Assembly (NCBI RefSeq): GCF_013694095.1
Contig: NZ_JACEFB010000015.1
Coordinates: forward strand, 1 to 64,000
Origin: Thermogemmata fonticola
Lineage (GTDB): Bacteria; Planctomycetota; Planctomycetia; Gemmatales; Gemmataceae
DNA: 64,000 nt
Direction of reading: 5' to 3'
The position numbers were made by a program, and so were the translations under genes. Below the pieces are notes generated by a model, which saw only the letters and a program-made list of their open reading frames with translations, ran no database searches and was not told where the DNA came from. Within the stretch, counting starts at the first letter, position 1. Each line of letters opens with the position of its first letter. Positions 35,278 through 43,815 of the stretch are shown piece after piece.

Positions 35278-36714
35278 TTACGCCACTGTACCACGCGGCG
35301 GTACTGCTGGGGAGTTCAGTTGCCCGGCGGAGGCGGTTCCGGTGCTGTGCCGAACCCGGCGGACGGCCCGGTGGAGGCGGCGGATGCCTTCGCGGATTTG
35401 CTCCGGTGTGGCGACGCCGAAGCTCAGGCGGCAGGCGTGGTGTGGCGGGCGCTCCCCGTCGGCGGGCAGATAGGCGAACTCGCCGGGGACGTAAAGCACG
35501 CCCTCCTCCAGGGCCGCCTGGGCCAGTGCCCCCTGCGGGCCGGTGTCCAGATCGGCAAACGCCAGCCAAACGTACAATCCCCCTGCCGGCCGGCTCCAAC
35601 GAATCCCGGCTTCCTGGCCAAGAGTGGCCGCCAACTCGTCCAGCATCACGTCGCGCTTGTGCCGATAGAGCGGGCGCAGGCGGTCCCGCTGCCGCTGATA
35701 CTCCCCGCGGTCGATCAGCTCCGCCAGCAGATGCTGCACGAGATGGGCCGAGCCGAAATCGTGGTTCCCCTTCAGGTGCAAGATCGGCTCGCGTATCTCC
35801 GGCGGCAGGAGGGCATAGCCGCACTTGAGTCCCGGTGCGCACGGCTTGGAAAACGTGCCGGCGTAGACCACCCAGCGGTTGTCCCGATCCAGGCTCTTGA
35901 GGCTCGGCAGGTCCGGCCCTTCGTAGCGCAGCTCGCGGTAGGCGGCATCTTCCACGACCAGGACCCGCTGGCGGCGGCTGAAGCGCTGGACCAGCTCCAA
36001 CAATTGCGGACGCCGTTCGGCGGCGAGCGTCCACCCCGTGGGGTTCTGGAAGTAATCGACGGTGTAAAGGAGCTTGACGCGCTCCGCCGCTCCCTGCCGC
36101 GCGAGTTGTTCCCAGAGTTCCTCCAGGGCCGGCAGGCACAAGCCCCCCTCATCCACGGGTACGCCGAGCACCTGGACGCCGTGGCTTTGCAAGACACTGT
36201 GGAAGACGAAGTAGGAGGGCGCCTCGGTGAGCACGATGTCGCCGGGGTCGAGCAGCACTTCGGCCAGAAGGTAGAGCAACTGCTGCGAGCCGGTGGTCAG
36301 AACGACGTCGTCGGGGGTGAGGTTCAACTCGTGGGGGGAGCAGCCGTCGGCCTGGCCAAGGAGGTGGAGGACTTGTTCGCGCAGGCGGGGCAGACCCTGG
36401 GTCGAGCCGTATTGCAAGGCGGCGGGTCCGCGCCGGGGGTCGAGCAGCACGGCCTGGCAGGCCTGGGCCACCGCTTCGCAGGGCAGGCTACCTTCATCGA
36501 CGAGGCCAGCGGCCAGCGAGATCAAGCCGGGCGTCTCCAACGCCTTCTGGATGTAGAAATTGATGGGGGAATCAGTGGTCCGTAGGGACTTGCGGGAGCG
36601 CACGATCGGCGGTGGAGACAGTCTGCTGTCAGTGCCGGGGGGAACCCTGGACGTGCAGCCAGACACAGCGGTCCGTTCACTCTGCGGCGGGGCATCGGGC
36701 AGGTGGGAAGGCAT
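35278..36714 (-). CDS. PLP-dependent aminotransferase (MocR/2-aminoadipate type)
   Basis: 478 residues, fold type I. Motifs: ISLAAGLVDEGSLP at the N-terminal arm, ALQYGSTQGLPRLREQV, TTGSQQLLYLLAEVLLDPGD, FQNPTGWTL (substrate/cofactor contact), and the PLP-lysine segment AGTFSKPCAPGLKCGY. This is the family containing LysN-like 2-aminoadipate and other multi-substrate transaminases. It has no GntR DNA-binding domain. The first ~45 residues are low-complexity and may not all be translated. Substrate is not deduced from the neighbours (phosphoesterase downstream). Confidence 0.9.
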   Translation of the reverse strand: MPSHLPDAPPQSERTAVSGCTSRVPPGTDSRLSPPPIVRSRKSLRTTDSPINFYIQKALETPGLISLAAGLVDEGSLPCEAVAQACQAVLLDPRRGPAALQYGSTQGLPRLREQVLHLLGQADGCSPHELNLTPDDVVLTTGSQQLLYLLAEVLLDPGDIVLTEAPSYFVFHSVLQSHGVQVLGVPVDEGGLCLPALEELWEQLARQGAAERVKLLYTVDYFQNPTGWTLAAERRPQLLELVQRFSRRQRVLVVEDAAYRELRYEGPDLPSLKSLDRDNRWVVYAGTFSKPCAPGLKCGYALLPPEIREPILHLKGNHDFGSAHLVQHLLAELIDRGEYQRQRDRLRPLYRHKRDVMLDELAATLGQEAGIRWSRPAGGLYVWLAFADLDTGPQGALAQAALEEGVLYVPGEFAYLPADGERPPHHACRLSFGVATPEQIREGIRRLHRAVRRVRHSTGTASAGQLNSPAVPPRGTVA

Positions 36715-36739
36715 GGGTGGTTCGTCCTTTCTTCATCGA

Positions 36740-36783
36740 GGTCAAAAAAGGCGTCGGCCCCGGGAACTTGCTCCGGGGCCGAC
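36740..36783 (-). terminator. Strong intrinsic terminator reading leftward
   Basis: GTCGGCCCCGG (36752-36762) and CCGGGGCCGAC (36773-36783) give a perfect 11-bp stem, with a six-T run (36740-36745 area) on the minus strand. It stands 26 bp upstream of the aminotransferase start and therefore must terminate a transcript from the right, namely the 73-codon frame at 36826. Confidence 0.8.
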
Positions 36784-36825
36784 ATGCACTGGGTCTTCGC
36801 GGGACTGAGTGATGGCACCCCGGAG

Positions 36826-37047
36826 CTAGCTGCCTCCTGCGGCAATCGCTGCAGCGGCAGCCAGAATGGCAGCGGCCAGGGCTGCGGCGGGAACACAAGC
36901 CCCAGGAGCGGACCCAGCGGCCCATCGTCCTGCCTTGGCCTGTTCGCCGTACTTCCGCTCCGTCTCCCAGAATGGCTCCGCCGCCCCCGACGCTCCACGC
37001 CATCGGGACGCTCGCTGCGCCAGTACCGGGGACAATCGCCGCCCCAT
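36826..37047 (-). CDS. Small hypothetical protein ahead of a terminator
   Basis: 73 codons, ending AAALAAAILAAAAAIAAGGS, an Ala-rich hydrophobic helix after a charged middle (WETERKYGEQAKAGRWA). It would be a tail-anchored or peptide-like membrane protein. Coding status rests on the terminator 43 bp after its stop; other frames run through the terminator. No family is recognised, the start is uncertain, and a non-coding RNA remains possible. Confidence 0.4.
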   Translation of the reverse strand: MGRRLSPVLAQRASRWRGASGAAEPFWETERKYGEQAKAGRWAAGSAPGACVPAAALAAAILAAAAAIAAGGS

Positions 37048-37398
37048 CGCTACCTCGGCTTACACTTCCCTTCGGGATGCCAACATCCTCACTCTATCGC
37101 CGCCTTTCCCCACTGACAAGGGAAAAACCCCTTTCGCTTCGCAAACCGCTTCCTTCACCGGGGAATCAACGAGGTCTTGGAACACCGCCTTGTTCTCGTG
37201 CGAGCAATGTTGGCCAGGCGGAACGAGCAGGGGAAAACGGGCCGGCCCAGCCCGCCCTCCAGGAAGTGTGTGTTAATATTGAGGGAGAAGGCGGAGAGCG
37301 CCCGGCGGGGCATCCCGGTCGAAGCGGCGCAGGGAGCCAGCGGTGGGACGGCGGGGGTTCCCCAGCATGCCTACGGGAACAACGTGAGGGAAGCGGCG

Positions 37399-38268
37399 AT
37401 GGCGGCGAGCCGATTGCATCTGGAATGCCTGGAAGGGCGGGAATGTCCGGCGACGGTCAACCTGTTCAACGGCATCCTGACCGTTTTGGGCACGGACAGT
37501 GCGGACAGCATCATCATCAGCCAAAGCGGTACCACGATCAGTGTGGCGGGACAGAGCTTTTCCGCCGCTCAGGTACGGCGGATTGTGGTGTCGGCGGGGC
37601 AAGGGGATGATCTGGTGCGCAACAACACGGCGATCGCAGCGACGCTTTACGGCGGGATAGGCCACGATCGGCTTATCGGCGGCAGCGGGCGGGATGTGCT
37701 CTACGGCGGGCAGGGGAACGATTATCTCAACGGGCGGCAGGGGGTGGACCGCCTCATCGGCGGTTCGGGGAATGACCAACTGGTTGATACCCTCGGCGGG
37801 GACGTGCTCAACGGGGGCAGTCCGGCGCCGAATCGGGGCAACACGAGCTTTGAAGCCGAGATCATCCGACTGGTCAATCAGGAGCGCGCCCGCGCTGGAC
37901 TAGCCCCGCTGACGGTCAGCGGCCGACTCAATCAGGCGGCCTATCTGCACACGCTGGACATGACGGCGATCAGCAATCGCTACGGTCCCGATGCCGGGCA
38001 CCAGCACACCCTCTTCGGCACGACGCGTCCGCAGTTGCTCGACCGGCTGGACGCCGCCGGCTACGATACCTGGACGCGTTCGTTTGCCTTCGGAGAAAAC
38101 ATCGCCTACGGCTACAGCAGTCCGGCGGAGGTCATGTCCGCCTGGATGGCTTCACCGGGCCATCGGGCCAACATTCTCAATCCGAACTTCACGGAGATCG
38201 GGGTCAGCGTCCTGGCCGACGCTTCGGGCCGTCTCTTCTTCACTCAGAACTTCGGCCGACTTGTCTGA
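37399..38268 (+). CDS. Secreted CAP/SCP-domain protein with RTX-like repeats
   Basis: 289 residues from ATG 37399. The N-terminus (RLHLECLEGRECPATV) is the LExLExRxxPA-type signature of planctomycete extracellular proteins, used instead of a classical signal peptide. Residues ~80-140 hold glycine/aspartate-rich hemolysin-type repeats (GGSGRDVLYGGQGNDYLNG), which bind calcium. The rest is a CAP domain like YkwD: EIIRLVNQERARAGLAPLTV, HTLFG, GENIAYGYSS and GHRANILNPNFTEIGVSV. The combination suggests a calcium-stabilised secreted protein of unknown activity. Confidence 0.9.
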   Translation: MAASRLHLECLEGRECPATVNLFNGILTVLGTDSADSIIISQSGTTISVAGQSFSAAQVRRIVVSAGQGDDLVRNNTAIAATLYGGIGHDRLIGGSGRDVLYGGQGNDYLNGRQGVDRLIGGSGNDQLVDTLGGDVLNGGSPAPNRGNTSFEAEIIRLVNQERARAGLAPLTVSGRLNQAAYLHTLDMTAISNRYGPDAGHQHTLFGTTRPQLLDRLDAAGYDTWTRSFAFGENIAYGYSSPAEVMSAWMASPGHRANILNPNFTEIGVSVLADASGRLFFTQNFGRLV

Positions 38269-38332
38269 CATCGGTCGGGCGCCTCTCTGAGCTTCTTTTT
38301 CCGCATCCCAACCGAGCAGCCGAGCCAGGATA

Positions 38333-38452
38333 TCTGAACATATTTCCCATTCCGATTTGATTGTCAAATCAAACATTCGGCGGGGGAATGACATAACTGA
38401 ACACATTTTCCATTTTAATTCGATTGTCAAGGCGAACCATTGACGGGGGAAG
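38333..38452. repeat. Imperfect ~63-bp tandem duplication
   Basis: Two adjacent copies begin CTGAACA (38333 and 38396) and share ATT-rich centre GATTGTCAA and a GGGGGA end. It lies between the convergent CAP gene and the small 107-aa gene and is locally AT-rich. Confidence 0.65.
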
Positions 38453-38493
38453 ACGGGGGCCGAAGGGGGGAAGAGAGAGTGCCGCAAGGGGCG

Positions 38494-38817
38494 TCAGTGC
38501 TCGATCTGGTACCATTCCGGGCCGCTGGCTTCGTAGCGGGAGTAAAGGTCGTCGCGGTCGACGGGGGCGTGGGCCAGACCCTGACGGGTCGCTTCCTCCA
38601 GGAGGGCGTCCAGGGCGTCGAGGGCGACCATGTACTGCCGGGCCAGTCGGCCCTGGTAATGGGTGAAGTCCACCGCTTCCGCATAGACCTGTTCATACAC
38701 GTCGGGACGCTGGCGCAACAGGTGCGTCCACAGATGCGTCAGGCGGCTTTGGAACGCCTCGCGGCTTTCCTGCTCTTCCGCCAGCAGTGTCAGGCAGACG
38801 TATTCTGGCTCGCTCAT
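38494..38817 (-). CDS. Hypothetical helical protein
   Basis: 107 residues from ATG 38817 starting MSEPEYVCLTLLAEEQ. It is strongly alpha-helical and acidic (ESREAFQSRLTHLWTHLLRQRPDVYEQVYAEAVDFTHYQ), cytosolic, and of no recognised family. An alternative start at 38880 would add 21 residues of unlikely composition. Confidence 0.6.
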   Translation of the reverse strand: MSEPEYVCLTLLAEEQESREAFQSRLTHLWTHLLRQRPDVYEQVYAEAVDFTHYQGRLARQYMVALDALDALLEEATRQGLAHAPVDRDDLYSRYEASGPEWYQIEH

Positions 38818-39022
38818 GATCGTCCGTCGGTTTTGGCTCCGGTCGGCCCAGGCGGACCGCTGGGCAAACCGGCCGTTCACGGGGAATGGGAGGGCTGTCC
38901 TGCCCCTTCGGCTTTCACATTCGGCGTCTTTGCCTCCGCAGCATCAGCTTAGGGAGCGAGGGCGGGATTGTCCGCCGGAGGGGCCAAGGAGCGCGGGGGA
39001 GGCAGGGGAGCAGCAGCGGGGC

Positions 39023-40705
39023 CTACCGGGCGGAAGGAGTGCAAGCGGAAGGGGTGAGGGCGGCGGCGTTGGCCACCACGAGGATGTCGCAACGGGCGAG
39101 CAAGTCGTACTGTCGGGCCAGGCACGTATGCGGGGCGAGCACCGCGCGCAGGCTGGCCTCTTCCGCCGCAGGAGCGGGGAGGAAGAGGTAGGCCGGCGTC
39201 GGCGTTTCCAGGAAACGGCGGACGGCGGCGGCATCCGGCAGGTTCATCACTTCCCGCCCGCAGTAAAACACCAGGCTGGGAGCGAACCAGCGATGCGTTC
39301 CCACGCGCAGGTCCCGCTGCGGCTCTGCGATACCGCTGGCTTCCACCAGCACCTTCGGTGCCCGATGGCGATCGAGTGTCACCGGCAGGACTGCGGCACT
39401 GGCCGCGACAAAGGCGATACCCGCCACGGCCAGCCGCCGCCGCAGCGCCGCCGCTTCGCCCCGCTTCCAGGCCTTCCATCCCGCCGCTGCTCCGCCGACA
39501 GGAATCAGCCCCAGCCAGCAGCACAGGCCCAGGCCGTGGTACCAGCGTTCCGCCACGAGCAGGCCGACCCCCGCCGCCAGACCCACCGCCGCGAGCAATC
39601 CCAAGGCTGTTGGCACCACCCAGCGCGCCAGAGGCACCTGCTCCCTCTGCCAGCGCGCGAAGAACCGGCCCGTCAAGAGCGCCAGCGCAGGGTAGAGCGG
39701 GAAGATGTAATTCGGCAGTTTTGTCGCCGCCGCGGAAAAGACCAGCAGGTACACTCCGATCCAGCAGACAAGGAAGCGGTACGGGCGGGGGTCCTCCGCT
39801 TCCCCCCCGGTGCTCGGCTCCGCCAAGGCCAGAAAGCGGCGGACACGTCCCACCGCCTGCTGCCCGGTGTGCTCCAGCACCGGAATGAGCCAGAGACTCC
39901 AGGGCAGAAAAAAGACCGGCAAGACCAGAGCATAGTAGAAGAACGGCCCGCCATGCCCTTCCATCGGCCGCGCGAAGCGCTCCAGGTTTTCCCGCCCAAT
40001 GAACGCTTTGACCCATTCTCCCCGTGTCTCGCTGGCCACCAAGGCGTACCACGGTCCGGCTGTCAGCAAAAACAGTCCCGCCGCACTCAACAGGCGCCCG
40101 TCCAGCAAGCGCCGCCCCTCCTTCTGCCAGAGGAAGTACAGCAGAATGACCAGTCCCGGCAGGGCAGCCCCGATCGGCCCTTTGGTCAACACCGCCAGGC
40201 CGCAGGCCGCCGCCACGGGATGCCACCAGGCCCGCCGCCCCTGCTCCTGCCCCCACCAGAAGGCGAAGAATGTCAGCACGGTGAAGAAGAGCAGCGGAGC
40301 ATCCGGCGTGGCCGCCCGGCTCAGGATGGCAAACTGCACCGCACTGCCCAGGATCACCCCGGCCCATAGGCCGCTGGCCCGGTCCCACAGCCGACGGCCC
40401 AGTTCATAGCACAGCAGCACTGCGCCCAGACCGCAGAGAACCGACGGCCCGCGCGCCCACCCCTCCGACACCCCCCCCACTGCATAACTCCACCGCTGCA
40501 ACCAGTACAACAACACCGGCTTGGCCGTCCGCAACTGATAGTTGAACGTCGGCACGATCCAACTGTCTGCCTCGGCCATCTCGCGCGCCGCCTCGGCGTT
40601 GACCCCTTCATCCACATCCCACAGACTGTAGCTGCCTAGCCCCGGCAAGCTGACCAGTCCCACCACGAGCAGCAGCACGGCATAATCGCCCAGGCGCTCC
40701 CGCAT
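39023..40705 (-). CDS. GT39/ArnT-like polyprenyl-phosphate sugar glycosyltransferase
   Basis: 560 residues from ATG 40705 (GGAGAG 8 bases upstream). About twelve transmembrane helices occupy the first 420 residues. The catalytic-loop motif DVDEGVNAEAAREMAEADSW holds the acidic pair of the PMT_2 family, and EWVKAFIGRENLERF lies in the second periplasmic loop. The soluble C-terminus is periplasmic. These enzymes move sugars from undecaprenyl-phosphate to lipid A, proteins or glycans at the outer face of the inner membrane. Substrate unknown. Confidence 0.88.
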   Translation of the reverse strand: MRERLGDYAVLLLVVGLVSLPGLGSYSLWDVDEGVNAEAAREMAEADSWIVPTFNYQLRTAKPVLLYWLQRWSYAVGGVSEGWARGPSVLCGLGAVLLCYELGRRLWDRASGLWAGVILGSAVQFAILSRAATPDAPLLFFTVLTFFAFWWGQEQGRRAWWHPVAAACGLAVLTKGPIGAALPGLVILLYFLWQKEGRRLLDGRLLSAAGLFLLTAGPWYALVASETRGEWVKAFIGRENLERFARPMEGHGGPFFYYALVLPVFFLPWSLWLIPVLEHTGQQAVGRVRRFLALAEPSTGGEAEDPRPYRFLVCWIGVYLLVFSAAATKLPNYIFPLYPALALLTGRFFARWQREQVPLARWVVPTALGLLAAVGLAAGVGLLVAERWYHGLGLCCWLGLIPVGGAAAGWKAWKRGEAAALRRRLAVAGIAFVAASAAVLPVTLDRHRAPKVLVEASGIAEPQRDLRVGTHRWFAPSLVFYCGREVMNLPDAAAVRRFLETPTPAYLFLPAPAAEEASLRAVLAPHTCLARQYDLLARCDILVVANAAALTPSACTPSAR

Positions 40706-40970
40706 GCCAAGCTCTCCGTTCTGCCAGGGTCTCCGGTTTCCAGCCCGCCAGAGGGTGACTTCCTGCCGTGGAGGGAAGCCGCCGCCCTCCCGTCCCGCCG
40801 CCTGCCCCTTTGCCCCTTCCGCCGAACGGGCCGAGCAGCAAGCCGCCTGCGGTGACAGGAAATCCCGAAGCGGTCGAGGATTGGTCGAGGATTCCCCCGC
40901 GTTCCCAGGGTTCCCCACCGACTACCAAGCCAGCCCATCCCCGGCGTCCGCCGAGGTTCCCCAATCGCCC

Positions 40971-41058
40971 AGGGAATCCCGGCGTTTGCCAAGTTGTCCA
41001 GGGAATCCCGGCGTTTGCCAAGTTGTCCAGGGAATCCCGGCGTTTGCCAGGGAATCCC
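40971..41058. repeat. 29-bp tandem repeat, three full copies
   Basis: Units begin AGGGAATCCC at 40971, 41000 and 41029 and read on through GGCGTTTGCCAAGTTGTCC; a partial fourth follows. It lies in the 730-bp region between the GT39 gene and the selenoprotein gene. No spacers of variable sequence occur, so it is not a CRISPR array. Confidence 0.85.
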
Positions 41059-41272
41059 ACCCTAGCAATTCCCTCCCGCCGCGCGAAGGGGAAAGCGGAA
41101 GTGCTGCCGTATCGCAGGGAGCCACAAGCTGCTGGGAAGCCGTTGATTCCCCCCGCGTGGCCGGGGCATTCCGGGGCGATCTGCGAACGGCAGGGTTCGT
41201 GTCCCGCCGGGCCGCCAATTCGGCGTTGAAGGAGCGAGAAGAGGGGGGCCTCCGCCATTGCGGCGGAAGCGG

Positions 41273-41298
41273 AACCTGCTAGCCATCGCAGGTTTTTT
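41273..41298 (+). terminator. Intrinsic terminator without an obvious upstream plus-strand gene
   Basis: AACCTGC and GCAGGTT form a stem followed by TTTTTT; a second hairpin, TCCGCC-ATTGC-GGCGGA, lies just before it at about 41251. No plus-strand gene is supported in 40706-41272, so a small RNA or leader transcript may end here, about 140 bp before the selenoprotein gene. Confidence 0.55.
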
Positions 41299-41438
41299 AA
41301 AATGTGGCTCCTTGCAGTGCCGCCGGACATTGCCCGCCTCTTCAACCCCTGCATGGCCACCTATTCAGGAAGAAGGGGGTGTAAAAGACAAAGGGGGCAA
41401 GTGACAATTCCTGGTCCGTTCATCCCGGAGGTGTTCCG

Positions 41439-42128
41439 ATGTGCGGCTTTCGGCTTGTGCTGGTGCTGAGCAGCCTAGTAGCCGGTGCGGCCCTGTGCGC
41501 GGCGGCCCCGCCAGGTGCAGGCAAATCACGGCCCGCAGGCCGGCCGGGCGAGGTCAATACGCCCCCGGCCAAAGGCGAGCGGTTTCCCGACCGGCTCAAG
41601 GTCGGTGACCTGGCCCCGGATTTCGTCCTGTCCGATCCTACCGGGAAGAGAGAGGTTCGACTCTCCAGCTTCCGCGGCCAGCGGCCAGTGGTCTTGATCT
41701 TTGGCAGCTTGACCTGACCACCTTTCCGTCGCCAGTCTGGCGACCTGGAGCGGCTGTACCAAACGTACAAGGACCAAGCGGAATTTTTCCTGATTTACAT
41801 CCGCGAGGCCCATCCGGACTCCCTCCTCTATGTCCCTCAAGACAGCGAGGGAACAGAGGAGGGCGACGAGATACTGATGAAATTGGGTCAAACGAACACC
41901 CTGGCCGAGCGCAGCGAGCGGGCCCAGCAGTGCGTAGCCACTTTGAAACTTTCGATCCCGGCCCTGGTGGACGGGGAGGACAACCGGGTGAACCGGGCCT
42001 ACGCTGCCTGGCCGGACCGGCTGTACGTCATCGGGAGCGATGGCCGCATTGCCTACAAAGGGGGCCGGGGACCGAGCGGCTTCCGACCCGCCGAAGTCGA
42101 ACACTGGCTGAAAACTCACCTTCCCTGA
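41439..42128 (+). CDS. Deiodinase-like redoxin, predicted selenoprotein (UGA = Sec93)
   Basis: A single frame of 230 codons interrupted only by TGA at 41715. Residues 1-25 are a signal peptide (VLVLSSLVAGAALCAAA). The redoxin core starts VGDLAPDFVLSDPTGKREVRL, then VVLIFGSLT-[TGA]-PPFRRQ. FGSxT(U/C)PPF is the active site of iodothyronine-deiodinase-like thioredoxin-fold proteins, where bacterial homologues carry Cys or Sec. Coding continues in frame (LERLYQTYKDQAEFFLIYIREAHPD, then VNRAYAAWPDRLYVIG and GGRGPSGFRPAEVEHWL), and a SECIS-like hairpin follows the TGA. Start ATG is 6 bases after GGAGGT. It is expected to act as an extracytoplasmic redox enzyme; substrate unknown. The alternative, a nonsense-mutated gene, is less likely. 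Confidence 0.85.
41715..41744 (+). promoter_or_regulatory. Bacterial SECIS-like hairpin after the UGA codon
   Basis: TGA at 41715-41717 is followed by GTCGCCA (41728-41734), loop GTC, and TGGCGAC (41738-41744). The perfect 7-bp stem has a G as first loop base, and the loop starts 17 nt after the TGA, inside the usual distance for bacterial SECIS elements that bind SelB. Read as AGUCU, the apical part resembles the AGGUCU apical loop of the E. coli fdhF element. Confidence 0.75.
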
Positions 42129-42331
42129 AGACTCGCCGACTCTCCGGCTGAAGGACGGAACGAGGTCTCAGCTTGGTCATCTCTATAGCCTGTTTGGGAC
42201 GGCCCAAAAATTCAGGGGCGAAAAATTAAAAAATCGATTGACATGATGGGGTCAACCGAATATCTTAGAGGCGTCGGTTAACCTATCGTCGGGTTCACGT
42301 CTCATAGGGTATCTTTCAGGGGAGGTGGCCT

Positions 42332-43381
42332 ATGAGTAACGGGAGCAATGGCGGTTGCCAGGCCTGTGGGCGGCAGGGGGTGTGGTCGAAACTGGGGAGT
42401 TGCGTGCGCTGCATGCGTATCGCGTGGTGGGGGACTGTAGTCGCCTGGCTTGGGGTCGTGGCGGCTTTTATGGCGGCAGCCCCGTCGGTGCTTGGTTTGG
42501 CAGCGTTGGGAGTAGCTGGGCTATTCAGCGTGCTTTGGTTGGCTCACTGGGGGGCCTTTGTAGGCAAGAACGTGGCCTCTATCCGGCAACTGGGGAATGC
42601 CCTGGGTCAGCCCTTGGGCCGTCGCGACCTGTTGCGATTGGCTGTCCATCAGGCGGGCGCCGCTCTGATCCTGGTCTGGGGGCAGGGAGCCTTTGGGCGT
42701 GTGCGGGGGGATGATGATGTCATCCCACCGGGGGATGATGATGTCATCCCACCACCCGGTCAAGACGAGCAGATCGATGACCCTCCTGGCTGCGGGCCAC
42801 TTCGGGTGAGGGTGAGAGCAACAGCCAGGGCAGCTAATGCACAGGCTGCCTGCAATGAAGCCAGACTACGGCTCGACCAGAGAATATTTTGGGTCATCCG
42901 GAATTGCCATCAATATTGTGCCAGGGACAACAATGATCCAAACTGCAGAAGTCGGGAGTGTGTCTGTCTTCAGATTGCGGACGTGGTGCGCTGTGGCCCA
43001 GCAAGAAGAGATCCTCAGCAGGGCGATTTTGTCTGTACCTGTGAAGGAACAATTCACATCATTTGCCACTGCCTCCAAGATACATGTGGGGTCTTGGGAC
43101 CCATCTTGGTCGCCGGAGCTGAAGCATGCAATGCAAATCAAAATAGAGCCCTGCAGGATGCTTTGGCCAGCCTGCAGCAGGCTGCACAAGCGGAATGCGA
43201 TAAGCGTTGCACGGCGCGAAATCGTCACTGCGCGGTCCTAGGACAGCGATGTGTGTGCGCAGGGATAAACCGCCTGGGCCAGCCGGAGTGCAGACACCGA
43301 ACCGAGATCGATGGCGAGGGTAACAGGCGCCATTGCTACCAATGCTCAGCAACCTACCAACTGAGGTGCCGGTGCTCCTAG
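42332..43381 (+). CDS. Cys-rich membrane/Tat-like protein
   Basis: 349 residues. Residues 9-27 contain CxAC and CVRC pairs (C9, C12, C24, C27), a small zinc ribbon. Two membrane helices follow (about 32-50 and 53-72). At 97-98 is a twin arginine in GRRDLLRLAVHQAGAALIL, a Tat-signal-like segment in the middle of the protein. An 18-bp duplication encodes DDDVIPP twice. From residue 150 on, over twenty cysteines appear in CxC and CxxxC spacing (CRSRECVCLQ; HCLQDTCG; CSATYQLRCRCS). The second half is less GC-rich. GGGGAGG precedes the ATG. No family recognised; possibly a disulfide-rich or metal-binding exported domain. Confidence 0.7.
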   Translation: MSNGSNGGCQACGRQGVWSKLGSCVRCMRIAWWGTVVAWLGVVAAFMAAAPSVLGLAALGVAGLFSVLWLAHWGAFVGKNVASIRQLGNALGQPLGRRDLLRLAVHQAGAALILVWGQGAFGRVRGDDDVIPPGDDDVIPPPGQDEQIDDPPGCGPLRVRVRATARAANAQAACNEARLRLDQRIFWVIRNCHQYCARDNNDPNCRSRECVCLQIADVVRCGPARRDPQQGDFVCTCEGTIHIICHCLQDTCGVLGPILVAGAEACNANQNRALQDALASLQQAAQAECDKRCTARNRHCAVLGQRCVCAGINRLGQPECRHRTEIDGEGNRRHCYQCSATYQLRCRCS

Positions 43382-43815
43382 GCAGGCGTCCGGCGTCTGA
43401 GGCAGGTGGGGGGATCGGCAGCGCGTGGGTCCTGCCGGGCGCCTTCACTCCCGTTACGCACGGCCCTGCCCATTCTGGGTTGTTCCTTGGCCGGGCCGTG
43501 GGGGGCGTGGCTATCTGGGGAAGCGATCGAGGGTAGGCCGGAGCGGGTCGGGTGTCCGTGGTGCCGATCGCTCTGGCCGGTATTCTTTATCGCTCTGTCT
43601 GGCATTCGCTTGGGTGAAGAAAGTAGTCCATCCTGGCACTTCGTGGAGGGGTCTGGCTCCGAGGCTTTTCCTATCGGCTGCCTTCAGGGTTGCTGAGTCG
43701 GCCAGTCGGCTTGTGCTTGACGTGGCGGGGCGGCGTGGTATGGTGGGCGCCGGGCCAAGGAAAGGCGCCGGGCAGCGCAGCGGCGACGGCGGGACGTCAG
43801 GGACGACGTGCACCT
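43382..43815. other. Intergenic before the AsmA-like gene
   Basis: Only shadow frames. The in-frame upstream extension of the AsmA-like gene to 43690 lacks the expected hydrophobic start, and the true start is placed at 43816. I see nothing else. Confidence 0.4.

Noticed and set aside
38816-40369. 517-codon plus-strand frame over the GT39 gene
   Set aside because: No family features and extreme composition; the minus-strand frame encodes a clear polytopic glycosyltransferase.
40971-41058. Possible CRISPR array
   Set aside because: The 29-bp units are contiguous with no spacers and are only three to four in number.
41439-41717. A 92-residue truncated redoxin ending at TGA
   Set aside because: The downstream sequence continues the family in the same frame with the active-site motif spanning the TGA.
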